A stretch of DNA of 64,000 bases, taken from positions 6,254,501 through 6,318,500 of the forward strand of contig CM074760.1 of NCBI GenBank assembly GCA_037355855.1, read 5' to 3'. The DNA comes from Pseudo-nitzschia pungens. Lineage: Eukaryota > Bacillariophyta > Bacillariophyceae > Bacillariales > Bacillariaceae. The notes beneath the pieces are model-generated. The model saw nothing but the letters and a program-made list of their open reading frames with translations. It was not told the DNA's origin and did not search any database. Position 1 is the first letter of the stretch. The number at the start of each line of letters is the position of its first letter. Positions 11,734-23,922 of this stretch are shown here, in pieces. Position numbers and translations under genes: made by a program.

Positions 11734-13351
11734 ATGTCGGCAACAACATCCAGTGCTGGTGCAGATGGCTCCAATCAACAGCAAGAAACGTCCCATGCTT
11801 GGGAAGCATCAACCAACGCTTGGGAGAGTGCTGTCCAGGAGGATGCTGAGGGGCGTATTATCGTTGCAGGAGGCGATACCACTGCCGACATTATCCGGAA
11901 ACGACGCAAACGATTGGAACAGAACGACTACGCTCAGCGGAATAGGAGAGTTGTCCGTGACATGATCCGTTATGTATACGTGCTGATTGATTGTAGCCGG
12001 TGGTCGAGACAAAAAGATCAAGTACTCGGGGGAACGAAACTCGATATCACGATGCAACTTTTACAGGAATTTGTCCAAGAATATTACGATCAGAACCCTT
12101 TGTCGCACTTAGGGTTTGTGATACTGAAAGGTGGAGAGGCAGAGGTCTTGACAAACCTATCATCGAGCTCCAAAACTCACAAGTTAGCACTGAAGAATCT
12201 TTCCAAACTAGGAGCAGATGGACCTTCGGGAGGCGGGTAAGTGGATGTTCCAAAGTTGTTGAACGAACTTCCATGAATTTTGTTGGAACGAACGCCCTCG
12301 CTTTCCTCTTCGTCATCTAAACGGATGAATTTTCAAAATTGCTCTCTCTGTGGATCAAAACTGAATTCAAAGCGAATTTTCGCTCCAAAACGGTCTCGAG
12401 GTGGCGGGCCGCAGTCTTGGACATCAACCCAGGCACGGATCCCGGGAAATACTTATTGTTTGCGGAGCTCTCTCAACCTGTGATCCGGGGCACATTCTGA
12501 CCGAAACATTGCCCCGTCTGATGGCTGCCAATATACGGGTATCCACTTTTGCCCTCTCTGCCGAACTCCATATCTGCCGAAAAATCGCGGAAGTGACTGG
12601 CGGTGCCATGGGAGTTTGCCTCGACAAGGGTCACATGAGGGATTGGCTTTTGGAGCAATGCGTTCCTCCACCCGCTATTAGGAAAGAGATGCTTGACTTT
12701 GGTTGTGAAATGGTACAAATGGGCTTTCCAGAAAGGAAGAAATCAGAAATCCCAACTCTGGTAGGTAACAACAACTGACTTCATATGTATTCATTGACAT
12801 TTCATTGGTTTTCTTTTTGTATTTCTCATCAATTTAATTCTACATTGCGATTGATAACAAAGGTCCACGCTACACGCGATACAAAGTTATTAGCGAGAAC
12901 TGCGTATACTTGCCCACAATGCCGAGCCAAAATACAGGAATTACCGGCTGACTGTGTAGTGTGCGGTCTGAAACTGGTTCTAAGCCCTCATTTGGCACGA
13001 TCTTTTCATCACTTGTTTCCTGTGGCACCATTTTCCGAAATTCCGCTGACATCAGAATCGAAAAAAGACGAGACACGATCCTCTATCGTAAAACCTCTTG
13101 CGGCACCATCATCTATTGTTTTAGATTCAAAATTACGTCTATCAACACCTGAAGAAACAACAAGCTGTTTCGCCTGTCTTCGGCTCATCGGTGCCTTAAC
13201 ACGGTCCAGTAGAGCAGACGGGGGAGAAGACGAGGGAAAGGAAATGTTGCGGTTTAGATGTCCCGAGTGCATGAACTCGTTTTGTGTTGACTGTGATAGT
13301 TATTTACATGACGCACTACACAACTGCCCTGGTTGTCTTCAGATGATTTAA
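11734..13351 (+). CDS. SSL1: TFIIH core subunit SSL1/p44 (GTF2H2), 3 exons
   Basis: Subunit of the TFIIH core complex, acting in RNA polymerase II initiation and nucleotide-excision repair by supporting the XPD helicase. Exons are 11734-12236, 12373-12760 and 12863-13351, giving 459 aa. The joins restore GEFSLQNGLEVAGRSLGHQ and EIPTLVHATRDTK. A vWA-like domain starts with YVYVLIDCSRW and continues through HLGFVILKGGEAEVLTNLS and ILIVCGALSTCDPGHI. The C-terminal third is cysteine-rich: CPQC...CVVCGLKLV followed by CFAC...CPEC...CVDCDSYLH...CPGC, the zinc and RING-like domain of this family. ATG 11734 was chosen because the longer frame opens only at a GTG. It converges on the F-box kinase. Confidence 0.95.
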
Positions 13352-13521
13352 TTAAAATATATCGATTTGGTTTCATTATGAGAATATTACTATCCATTGA
13401 ACTGGCGAGAATAGAATAAAAGCAAAATAGAGATTGGAACAAACATAATTGAAGGAAAATCAATTTTGTCACCGAATGTTTGGATAGATTAAGGATAAAA
13501 ATCTAATTATCATTAATTTTT

Positions 13522-16500
13522 CTAAGTTGCAAAAGCAGTAAAAGACAAGACTTCATCTTCCCCGTAGTCGCAGCCTTGATTTTCGTTCGGAATCTCTCGA
13601 AGTGGTGCCATGAACGGTGAGTTCAGAACATCAAGTGCACTTGCCCGGCTCTGAGGATTGAACTGAACCAGAGATAAAAGCAAGTCCATTCCACCTTCCA
13701 TTGTCTAAATCGCGAGGTTGAAAATTACAGCCAGTGAGTTTTGGAAACTATAACAAAACGATTCTGAAAAACCCTGTCGTTTTGACTTACGGATAACGAT
13801 GATCGAGCACGTGATATATACTTGTTGCTCCCATATGAAAGAGAAAACTTGCTCCGGTCACTAGCAAATTTGTTTGCATCACACGGTACCTTTCTGCTGC
13901 GACCTCTGACTTTCTTCTGTCTACCTTCTGAGACTAGAGTAGCCTTTACAGCAGCCATCACCTTAGAGTTCAGAAGACCTGAGGAATCGTTAGGGATGCC
14001 GAAAAGAACGAGGAATTTGTACAGTGTGTCGTAAAGAGTTTCGTCGGGGTCTCCCTCTATGACATGACCATCTTCATCTTTATATACTTCGGCCAAAACG
14101 ATACTCCTCACCACCGAATATCGTGTTTCTTCCTCATTTTCCCATATCCTCCGTAATTCCTTTCTCAAATTTGACGGACACGTTACTCCCTCCAAAATTT
14201 CTTCGTACGGAGCATGGCCTGTGAACAAGTGAAGCATACACAGACCTAGTCCAAAACAGTCATGCCCGTGGCCTTGAGTTGCTTCATCTCCTAATATCAA
14301 GAAATCTGGTGGGGTATTCTCGAGCGTTGTGAACTGGGCGATTGTCACGTTTTGCCCGTTTGTTTCGCAGTTAACATTGGCCGTGCCGTAATCCGCAAGC
14401 TTTGCAATGATGGCGTCCTCCCTTGGTAATTGAAGAGCGAAAGTATGCTCTCCTAATCCGTATCGCATGATAAGGTTGCCTCCGTTCTTTGGCGTTACTT
14501 GCTGCAAAAATACATTGAGCAATTTCACATCGTAATGTTTTAAACTGAACTTTTCGGCTGCTGCGTAAAGTGCGAATGAAATCTGGAACAACAGATTCCT
14601 CGCCTGATACGGGGTTAGACACTCGCCTGGCTGACATTTAATGAATTCTTCGGCGTCACCTTCGCCACAGAGTTCCATTCGAATATACTGGAAATGACCA
14701 CTCTTTTTTGGTTCCCTGGGTCTCCTCTTCGATTTCGGGGAAGAATAAATTTCTCCCCGTGGCATCTTGTTTTCTGCACTACCCCAGTAATTTTCAGGTG
14801 GCTCGTATCGACAAGAAAACATCCCCCTCGTCACAACGAAGTTCGGACAAATCCCACGACGGACAAGCGAGCTTAACATGACGGAGACAGCCAACTCCGC
14901 TCCAACCACATTGATGTTTCCTGTTGAATGAATCTGCTTCACATCCCTATGGACAAGACAACAAGTTTGAGAACGATTAGTAATTTCTTATGTCATATTT
15001 TTTTCCTTCAAAAAATGAGGTAATGCCACTCACATGATTGATACTGCCTCCTCAGTTTGACAACGACGATTGAACACTTTGTAGACACGTTTGAAAGCAC
15101 CCTCCGACAGAAAACAGGCCCACGGGAAGGTTGTCGTGAGGTATTTCCACGATCGATGAGAGCCTCTTGCATTACCTTTGCCGTCAAGTGTGTCTTCGTC
15201 ACAACGCGCGACACTTGAAAGCATTAGGTTGGCATGTGATTGTGTTGCTACATCAGACCATTTTGTCGACACTAAGCTCGCAATGAAAAACAGTTCCTTG
15301 TCTTCCAAGAAATCGAAAATGACCCGGAGAATTTCTTCGCTATCAAGCGGCGATTGCTCAAGATCAATGGGAGTTTCTGAAGTAGACTCATGAATGACAG
15401 ACGTATGCTGCGAAAAGAACTCCGGAGCGCTTTCCGACAAAAGGGTGTGTTTAGTGACATGGAATGCGGCCGACTGTCGAACAAAAAGAGATTTCCTGTT
15501 TTTTGAAAAGGTATCAGCAGGATTTATTGCGGAAGCAAATAAAGACATGCGTCTATGCTTTGCAAATTCTGTTTGTCGACGCCTGACAGCACGGTTCGGA
15601 AACAGTTTATTCGCTCGTTCATTTTCGTTTGCTTCACAGACGTGGAAGCCTGTGCGGGATCGAATAGACCTATCGATTCCAATCGAATTCGTTGGCGGTG
15701 AGCTTCCGGTGCTCACCGTTTCGTCATGGTATTGACTGACAGACTCGAAGTCAAGTCCTAGACAAGATGATACAATCTCATCGCACGATAATATTTGATC
15801 CGAACCTTCCTCTTCGAATCCGGCGTGTTTCCTGAGCTGATTAAATCTGTGAGAGAGCTTCTCAATAGTTTCAGCATCACACGGCTCTGACACTCCCCAG
15901 TCCCGGTCATTAAAAGGACGAGATCCCCAATCGCCCTGTCGTCCAACCAGTGGTCTGCATAAACAATTTGATTGAGAATTTGAATCAGTACCCCATTTTG
16001 AACGAAAGAAGAAAAGTTGAAAGTACTTACGTTGAGACAAATTCATGGGTACTCATCCCATAGTTCATGTGAGCGTTAACGTGAGCTGTTTGCAACGAAT
16101 TTGTATTCGCTACAAACGGAGATTGCATATCCATGTTCGTACACGTTGTTCTACTGGACACACTCTGCAAAGACAAACGAAGACGCCGTCTCCTTCCTCG
16201 CGGTGGGACAGGCGTTGAGCCTTGCATTTGAGCATTCAGATCTAAAGAATTTGAATGGTATTCGAGTGAGTCTCTAGGTATACCAGTTCGAGCATGGTTT
16301 TCATCGACATTCACGAAACACCCTTCTTCACTATTGATGTTTCTCGGTGCTGGAGACTTTGCATTCACATCTAGCTTGCTCATGGTCTGCGTTAGCTCAT
16401 CGGTAGATTTCTCTTTGAGTTTTTGGAATCGAGAGTTGAGTGTCAACCTACACGGTGCACATTCCGAAGTTAGAGAAGCGGGGAAATGAAAAATGATGAA

Positions 16501-18299
16501 ATTTTTCGATAGAAATCTTGAAATCGTGAACAAAGCACTTACTCTTTTGGTGTCAATCTTAACATTTTTGAGACCCTACTTATGCACTTGAGCTTCTTTT
16601 TCACGGTCGATGAAAAAGTAAAACACATTGGTCCATTAGCCGTTTCGACCTTTGGTGTCCGTTTCAATTTTCTTTGGTCGTAAGTTGCTAAAGTTGTCTC
16701 AAGGAGTGACAACAGGGCGCATCCTCTTGTTTTTGATATTTGAATGTATGACACATTCCCACCGCCAGCTCTGAACGTAAATCCGAATTTTCGAGTTGCC
16801 TGAAAAAAAGTATCGCGACGCTTCGTAGACCACGAAACAGGTGGTGCAACGTTCCAACTTAGGCATCCCCCTTGCCCTTTGAAATTCTGTTGAAGCGACG
16901 TCACAAGAAATTGAATGTCCTCAAAAGAAGGCATATTCTTTGTAATATCGTCGACTGTTGCTTTCTCCACATCGAAAGTTCGTGCATTTGTCGTAGACAA
17001 AGGATATTCTAAGTTATGAACATTCAATTGATCAACAGTCATAATGTCGTCATCGCTGTCTACCGAAATGTCCGAGTCTCCTGAAATATTATTGATATCA
17101 TCATCGCTCATGGTAACATCTAGCTCCAACATCATTCTATCTGCCTTTGCACTATTTTTTTTTGAACAGAAAGAAACATCCATCAAGTCCGGGGCAGCTC
17201 CCATTATTAATGAAATGTCAGGCGTACGGACAGGTAGTGGAGATGAGATCCTAGATCGGGAACGCGAAACCGGAGATTCGTCAAACAAAAATTGAGATTT
17301 GCAGACCCCTCGTTTTCTTGTAGAAGAGTTCAAGCTCATGCTTGACGAAGATACAGAGTCTGTACCTTCCATAGTCTCATCGTGAGTAGCGAAAGGTCTA
17401 TGAGAGAAGGGGTCGGTGGTCGATGACCTCCGAAATCTTGTCTCTTTAGTGCCAAGATAGTTGCTTTGATTGTTCCCCGTGCAACTTTTTGCCCAAGTAC
17501 GGCCGAGTTCACCGTGGCTACGAGCTAGGTTCGAGAAAGAATCCGTCGCACTTGCTTGTAGTTTCTTTTTCTCACCACCATCACCGCCGTTGAGGACAGA
17601 AAAGTCATTGTTTCGAAGGAATGGATGGTTTGAACATTTAGATTTCTTTCGCCCTTTCTGGTCTACGTCGGTATCAGCGAAGCGTTTTGGTGACGTGTAG
17701 TCCACATCATCGTTGGGTGAGGTGGGGAAATTTGGATTGAAGTTTTCATAGTCACCTCCTCCTTCCACTGCTGCCAACGAAACAGAACTCGATGACCTCA
17801 TCGAAGCAGACCGAGAAGAAGAGGGAAAACTCCGTTCTGGAATAAAGGCTGATACAGACTGCGATCTCGTTATCCGCGGTGGTCTCCTTGGGCCTGAATG
17901 TGTGGGTGACACACCAGATATTGTTTTCGATCTTACAAACGTTTTTCTTCTTCGAGTTGGTGGTGTCGTAATGCTGTATTCCCCGCCGAAATTCATATTC
18001 TCCGAAGATGTCATCGGACTAAGTAATTGATCTTCAAAATCTGAATCCTTTGCTGCGCCGTTAGCTGGCACGGTCCTTCCTTCGCTCTCGGACCATGACG
18101 AAGACGCATCACGAGATGGCGCGAGGTCACCGTTGCTTTTCTTGATCGTCCGACCTCTCAAGCTAATGGAATTGTTACCATGCCTTCCATAAGTTCTTGT
18201 TTCTCTCGGTTTCGACGCCACTCTATCCCATGCTGTGGACGTTGCAAAGCAACTTTCCCCTTCAAATTCCCCGATATCAAACGAGTCGCTGCTATCCAT
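13522..18299 (-). CDS. F-box plus divergent protein kinase fusion protein, 5 exons
   Basis: Exons on the minus strand are 18299-16543, 16447-16031, 15954-15034, 14946-13791 and 13704-13522; introns are 76-95 bp and the product is 1477 aa. Residues 1-420 are Ser/Arg-rich and probably disordered. Residues about 460-580 form a compact unknown domain (around GCLSWNVAPPVSW). An F-box-like helix set lies at about 928-970 (SEEILRVIFDFLEDKELFFI). The kinase domain runs from about 1000 to 1465: the glycine loop is GAFKRVYKV, the catalytic loop is HYDVKLLN at 1169-1176 and the DFG position is DYG at 1217-1219. The small last exon supplies the C-lobe end (VQFNPQSRASALDVLNSPFM); without this splice the frame runs into intron. 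The usual ATP lysine is uncertain. No close family is recognised. Confidence 0.85.
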
Positions 18300-20121
18300 A
18301 TTGGATATTATGTTTCAGCACCTAGCGACAGCAAAATGATTCGGAGTACTTGCTTCGCGACCCCTATTTTTATTCCGCTACCATTCAATTCTGTATTTGC
18401 TGGGCAGTAGATTGGTTGGAACGTGGCAATGGTTGATTGTGCTTCGACAACCTGACTCCTCCTTGAAGATAGTGCGATACACAATCGATGGATCGGTCGT
18501 TTACTGAAGGTAGCCGTTGTTGTTTGTGATTTGATTTTTGATCCGGTTTCAAGCAGAGCAATGCTCGAATGCGTTGTTCGACGTCCTAAAAATAGATGTT
18601 GAAAGTTAAATGGCTTTTTGGCTGTTGCCGGCATGCGCGTATTCGTTTCTTTCGCGACGGTTCAAAATGCGCGCGAAAGCTTCAATAGTACGAGAACCAA
18701 TACGCCAAAACCGCGGTACAAGAACCCGTAAAAACTTTTAACCTTGCAGATCGCAGGGTTCTTTGGCGCATAATTCCATCCAAACAGGATCTTCATAACA
18801 ACGAGAACAAGGGAATGACTGATTCTTAAACGACAGACGTGACGTATTGCCGCACTCTTATATCCACCTTGAACTCTCGCTGTTGGCTACAAGTATTACC
18901 GTACCTCATCCGTTGTTTATCGGACTCAAGTGAATGAATCAATCCGACTTGTCACGGAATGGAGACATGGCGACAAGTGTTTGATCTCCCCGCACAACAT
19001 CTCACAGGAGATACTAACTATCACCCTTAGGGTTGTAGTGACGCCGGCAGCAACATAACAAGAAGGCACAGTAGCTACCCACCATCGTCCATTCTCTGAA
19101 ATAAGGTTTGTGGTTCAGTCACCCAAATTATTTCGTGTCCCTTATGCTAGTACTAGTAGTACTACTACATCCTCATTGCACATCATTGGCAGTCATTGAT
19201 TGTGCTACAATGAAATCGTTCTCACTTAGGAATGAAAAACATCTGCTGTTTCAATTTTGAATTGAAGGATGATCAATACTTGTACTCAGCTGCAGCCAAA
19301 AGCTAGTAGAAACAGTTTCTATGATAGAGAAGAATCCTTGCAGGTGCTTGGTGGACAGCAATGTTAAGGTTCTTGGGCAATGAATGAGTCAGTGACAGGA
19401 CAAGTCGCAATCTTCTCAGGTGAAGATCAGCCCTATTATTTGATTGTCAGCAGTGGCAATGGTAGTAGTTGTGGTGCCTTGTTAGCATTGGCAGCAGCAG
19501 CAATTGGAGTGCTGGCAAATTGAGAGGTAACTACTAGTAGCAGTACGTGTACTAGTATGATAGTAGTAAGGTGGTGATCTTGCTGAACACTATTGCAATA
19601 TATGCCATACTACCCCGGTTCTACTAGTGATTAGATTAGTAGTGGTATGAAAATATTGTCATTGTGAGCCACGGTATGACTTAGTACATGATTTGGTGGA
19701 GGCACTCCAGTGATGCTGGTTCGTCCTTCCCCTAGTATCTCAGCAGTTGTCGTCCTACGCTCAAAAGGAAAGAAATCACGGAAGAGTACCGTAGTAAGGT
19801 TACCAGCGGTATGATTATTACCACGTTCTTCATAGCATTCCGTGTCAGACCGTATTACTACTACAGTATTACAAAAAATAATGCTTTTTTAAGAAGTACT
19901 TCTATTATTTTTTGTACTCCGAAGTCGCATGAAAAAATCCAGGAAAAAAGCTGAAACAAGCAAACATTTTTTGGTTGAATTTTGAAAGTAATTAGTAATT
20001 ACCTGGGTTCTCGTAACTTGCGTGTAAATTCATACGAATAGGAAAAATAATAATCAGAACACGAATTACAGTTATCTTTCCAGCTCCACTAGTCCAAGAC
20101 TTGTACGAAGTGGAAGACAAC
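18300..20121. repeat. Long divergent intergenic interval with TAGTAG words and a nested hairpin
   Basis: This 1.8-kb gap separates the F-box kinase and dienoyl-CoA reductase 5' ends. A 108-codon minus-strand frame (18634-18308) starts with ATG and stops 9 nt before the kinase ATG; it is best read as kinase leader with a possible uORF. From 19140 to 19640 there are ACTAGTAGTACTACT-type runs. One GTAAGGTTACC word occurs at 19797. A perfect 13-bp inverted repeat at 19870-19882/19904-19916 encloses the palindrome AGAAGTACTTCT. No gene is supported elsewhere in the gap. Confidence 0.55.
19870..19916. repeat. Nested perfect inverted repeat
   Basis: The arms TACAAAAAATAAT (19870-19882) and ATTATTTTTTGTA (19904-19916) are exact reverse complements. 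The 21-nt loop contains a second palindrome, AGAAGTACTTCT, at 19892-19903. It lies about 205 bp upstream of the dienoyl-CoA reductase ATG. It could be a regulatory dyad or a remnant of a small element; the sequence does not decide. Confidence 0.7.
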
Positions 20122-21113
20122 ATGGCGATCTCACCCTTTCGCAAAGACTGCCTTATAGGTAAGGTCGCTCTGGTAACAGGTGGAGGTTCCGGAATATGCT
20201 TCGAATTAACCAAGGAGTTACTAGCCCATGGGGCGATCGGTGCGGTTATTTGTGGTAGACGACAAGCATTTCTAGAACGTTCTGCATCTATATTGCAACG
20301 CGAAACTGGGAAAGTATGCAAGTGGAAGGTATGCGACGTGCGTGATCCTAAAGCCTGTGAAGAGGCGGTTCAATACACATTGACTGAATTTTCAAGACTA
20401 GATATTTTGGTGAACGGTGCTGCTGGAAATTTCCTTGCCGAAGCAAGGAGTCTCAAACCAAAAGGGTTTGCTACAGTGATGTCCATTGATGCTTTGGGTA
20501 CATTCAATATGTGTTCTGCAGCCTTTCCAGCCCTAGCGAAAACAGCGAAAGACAGCAAGACAAATAACGACGCCCTTGTTATAAATATTTCTGGTACGTA
20601 ATGTCGAGAGCAAAGGATAGCCGCGCCGATGGCCTTGTTTTGTATGGAAGAAGATAAATTTCTCATCAAAATGGAACAAACTTGTCAGCAACATTGCAAT
20701 CTCCAGCAACACACTGGCAATCGCACGCGAGCGCTGCAAAATCAGCAGTCGACTCGCTCACACGTAGTCTTGGCTTGGAATGGGGCGAGTACAATGTTCG
20801 AGTTGTTGGCATTGCCCCAGGTCCTATCAAGGATACTCCAGGAACAACTAAATTAGCACCTGGAATGTCTGGAGAAGAAGTTAATGATCTCATTGGAAAT
20901 GGAATTCCTTTGGGACGCATGGGAAGCGCAACAGAGATAGGACATGCCGCCGTGTACCTTGCGACGGCCAAATATGTCACGGGTGAAACTTTGATTGTAG
21001 ACGGAGGGGAATGGTTGTATAAACCACCCATGGTTCCGAAAGACATGGTTTCCACATTGTCGCGAAAGGTAGAAAAAACGAGTAGGGCTCAGGCTCCGAA
21101 ATCACGTCTATAG
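20122..21113 (+). CDS. Peroxisomal 2,4-dienoyl-CoA reductase (SDR family), 2 exons
   Basis: NADPH-dependent short-chain reductase, predicted to remove double bonds from 2,4-dienoyl-CoA during unsaturated fatty-acid beta-oxidation. Exons are 20122-20593 and 20689-21113 (95-bp intron); the join reads VINISATLQ, giving 298 aa. The nucleotide-binding motif is TGGGSGICFEL, with Cys in place of the usual last Gly. The DECR-type pieces LVNGAAGNFLAEA, SHASAAKSAVDSLTRSL and GIAPGPI are present; the lysine in SAAKSAV is the SDR catalytic lysine. The protein ends in SRL, a known PTS1 variant, so peroxisomal location is likely. The longer frame from 20101 opens at TTG, so ATG 20122 is chosen. Confidence 0.92.
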
Positions 21114-21265
21114 ATTTTGAACATTTTACATCATTTCTAAAAAAATAAGGACTTCTTAATTTCATTACACAGCTCTTTTCGAAGTACAAAACCACGATAT
21201 CCAATCATAACGTAAATTCATTCTCCCAAAAATTCAAAAAGTGATGGAAACCTTGAAAACCATCG

Positions 21266-23922
21266 TCAAGACTTCTGCTGCAGCTGCTGCTGTGGTTTCC
21301 ATACGCCATTGACCGCATCCCACTGCATTCCTTTGCGCGTCCTGCCAGCTGGACGTAAATATAGTCCATCCTTGTCCTTCTTTGGTTTCGAGACAGGTGC
21401 CACCGATCCATCAGCGGCCTTTCGTAGCTTGACCTTCTCAGCAGAGTACTTGGACATATCGACGGTAGACGTAGAAGAGGAAGCAGCCGTCGAAGGTGCG
21501 GGGGCGGGAGAAGCAGAAGCTGAGGATAGGACTTGAGATCTTTGTTGCATTATTTGACTTGTGAGGCTTTGCTGACCAGATCGAATGACTGGAACTGGAA
21601 TTGTGTGGTAGTTAGAGATGGTAACCCTGGATCCTCTTGCTCCACACACGGCATTGTTTTCGGCCTGGGCTTTCATAGCCTTTCGCCATGCACGAGCTCT
21701 TTCGGCTTCGCTTTTCTGGAGTTTAGTATCGATATCGCTGTATTGTTTTCTATACTCCATTTCAACACGATGCTGTCGTTGTGCCATGTTCTCTCCAGTT
21801 TGAACATTCATACCTGGAGCTGGAGGTGGCTCGAAATCTCTGAAGCGTTGAATGTCGGCCTTGCCCATACCCGCCAGAACGCAACCGTCGATGATGTCAG
21901 CAAGAGTTTGGGCTACTGTCGTCCGCTGAACATTAGAATAGTTGGCACGTACGTAATCATTAATCACTTCGGTTCCTAGTGGTCTATTCCCCCATTTTGT
22001 AGGCAAAACAGCTTGTGATTTCTTCATGTCGTACTCAAACTTTTCTTTGATCCAACGTTGCTTGGCAGCGGTATATGCTATTGTATAGTCACTATGAGCT
22101 TTTTGCAGTTCCTGTCGACCTTTGGCGATCGCAAATGTAAGATTGTGCTGGATCATCTGTCGAGCTTCGAAAAGCTGCGTCGAGAATTTATAAGCTACGA
22201 TAGAAAAAAAAGAGAAGAGAAATTTTAGCCGTCACAGGATCAAATGGATCAGAATTACGAAAGCTTGAACTCGAAGACGCTATAACATTTCCTTTGCAAA
22301 CATCCTAACTTACCCTTGTTGTAATCGTCAGTGGCAGCACTCAAACGCTTGCGTGTAAGTTCGACCTGCGATAAGTTCAACAAGTCTTTGTGAATCAATC
22401 TAATTCTTCCCAAATCTTGTTCATCAAAGGATGGAGTTGGAGCAAAAGAAATCGATCGCTTTGGTTTCATCACCTCCGCAATCTGATCTTTTGTTTCAGA
22501 TTCTCCTTCTTTTTCATCCTCACTGTCGCTGTGTTCTTCGTCTTTCCTCTCGTCTTCGTCCCGGCCGACTTCCATGTTGTCACTATAGTCGTCGTTCTTT
22601 TGTTTCGACTCAAGTCGAACTCCCTTTCGCCCCAGTGCAGATTCATTGTTTCCAACTCCGTCTTCTAGACCATCGTCGGGCTTAAACTTTTTCTCTGGAC
22701 TCTCTTCGTCATTATAGGCGTCGAGAACCTGCTGTAAACAGCGTTTCCTCCGTTCTTCCAAATGGAATACTCGATTCTTCAATCCAAGCTCATCCAATGA
22801 CGGTTGTTGTGGGATTCGCCGGAGCAAATTTGTTTGCCAACGTTTGCGTTCGGCTTTGAGGTCTTCGTGATTTGAAAAGACCGCAGAAGCCCCAACCCTA
22901 CCAGGCTGCGGATCAGGAATCTCCTCGTTCAATATTTTGTACTTGAAATCCTTTGTAGCATGATCCCATATCTTTTCATAAGCTGTTTCGTATTCTTTCA
23001 GGAAATTAAAATCATTCACCAAGCCCGGCATGATGTAGGGATGACTCGGACCTGGTGATCCAGCGCGAGCCGTTGTTTCACAATTCTCGCTTTCCTTCTC
23101 AGTTTCTGTCGCAGAAGAACATTCTAAAGGTAATGTATCTTTTTGTGTTTCGGAAGATTTTGCTTCGTCAGGTTGACCTTGCTTCTCATCTGTTTTTCCT
23201 TTCTCGGCTGTATCTTCGGCATTCCCATGATGGGTTTTGTCTTCCACTTGCTTTGTCAAACTTTCCATGTTGCTGCTACTGCTGCCCCCATGAATTCGTT
23301 GCACAGCTTCACGGTTTGCAGTGTCGATTTTGTGTCTGGCAGCCTCCTTTTCGTTCCATTCCTTAATCTTTGATTGAACGGATTTGGCGTCCATATTGAA
23401 TCGCAAATCTCCGTATTTCGGCTGTCCCGGGGGACTTACATCCTTTCCATCCATCGAATGAGCAACTCGAGTTAAACGTCGGACCAAACGGTTCGAGAGT
23501 TTTCGTCGTAGTTTCATGCGCAACAAAAAGTCGACGCAGGTTTCTTTTTGAGTCGGAGTCAAGTTGTGTTGCTGCTGCTGTTGTGTTTCTTTGGAATTTT
23601 TCTTCCCTGCCTTTGTTTTGGAAACAACACTTCCCGTGGGTACTTGTTCCTTTTCCTGGTGAAGGTCCTCGCCGATCAATTTGAGACGTCCCGCACCCAA
23701 GTCCAACAGAACCAATTCTCCGCACGTTTGCAAAATCTTTTCCTTCGCTTTGTGGAGAGATTTGTTCAGTTCCATCAATGCCGAAATATCAACATCATTA
23801 CGGTCTAGAGACCGAATCAGGAACCTGCGATGTTCACGAAAGGTTTCGGCTGGGTGAGATGGCGGCGGTCCATTGGTCACTCCTTTCTTTGAGGCCGACG
23901 AACCTCTGACTCCCCGGGGCAT
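21266..23922 (-). CDS. Unknown 845-aa charged coiled-coil protein, 2 exons
   Basis: Exons on the minus strand are 23922-22314 and 22194-21266 (119-bp intron, GTAAGT...TAG). The join gives DDYNKAYKFSTQLFEARQ and a product of 845 aa. I do not recognise the family. The N-terminal 80 residues look helical (RRFLIRSLDRNDVDISALM). A basic helical segment near 135 reads LRRKLSNRLVRRLTR. The middle is rich in E, K, D, Q and S, probably disordered. The C-terminal third is helical (KGRQELQKAHSDYTIAYTAAK, first 20 residues quoted are typical) and contains the folded-looking DYVRANYSNVQRTTVAQTLAD. The tail is low-complexity A/S/P then Q/K. It converges on the dienoyl-CoA reductase with 152 bp between stops. 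A nuclear role is possible but unproven. Confidence 0.8.
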
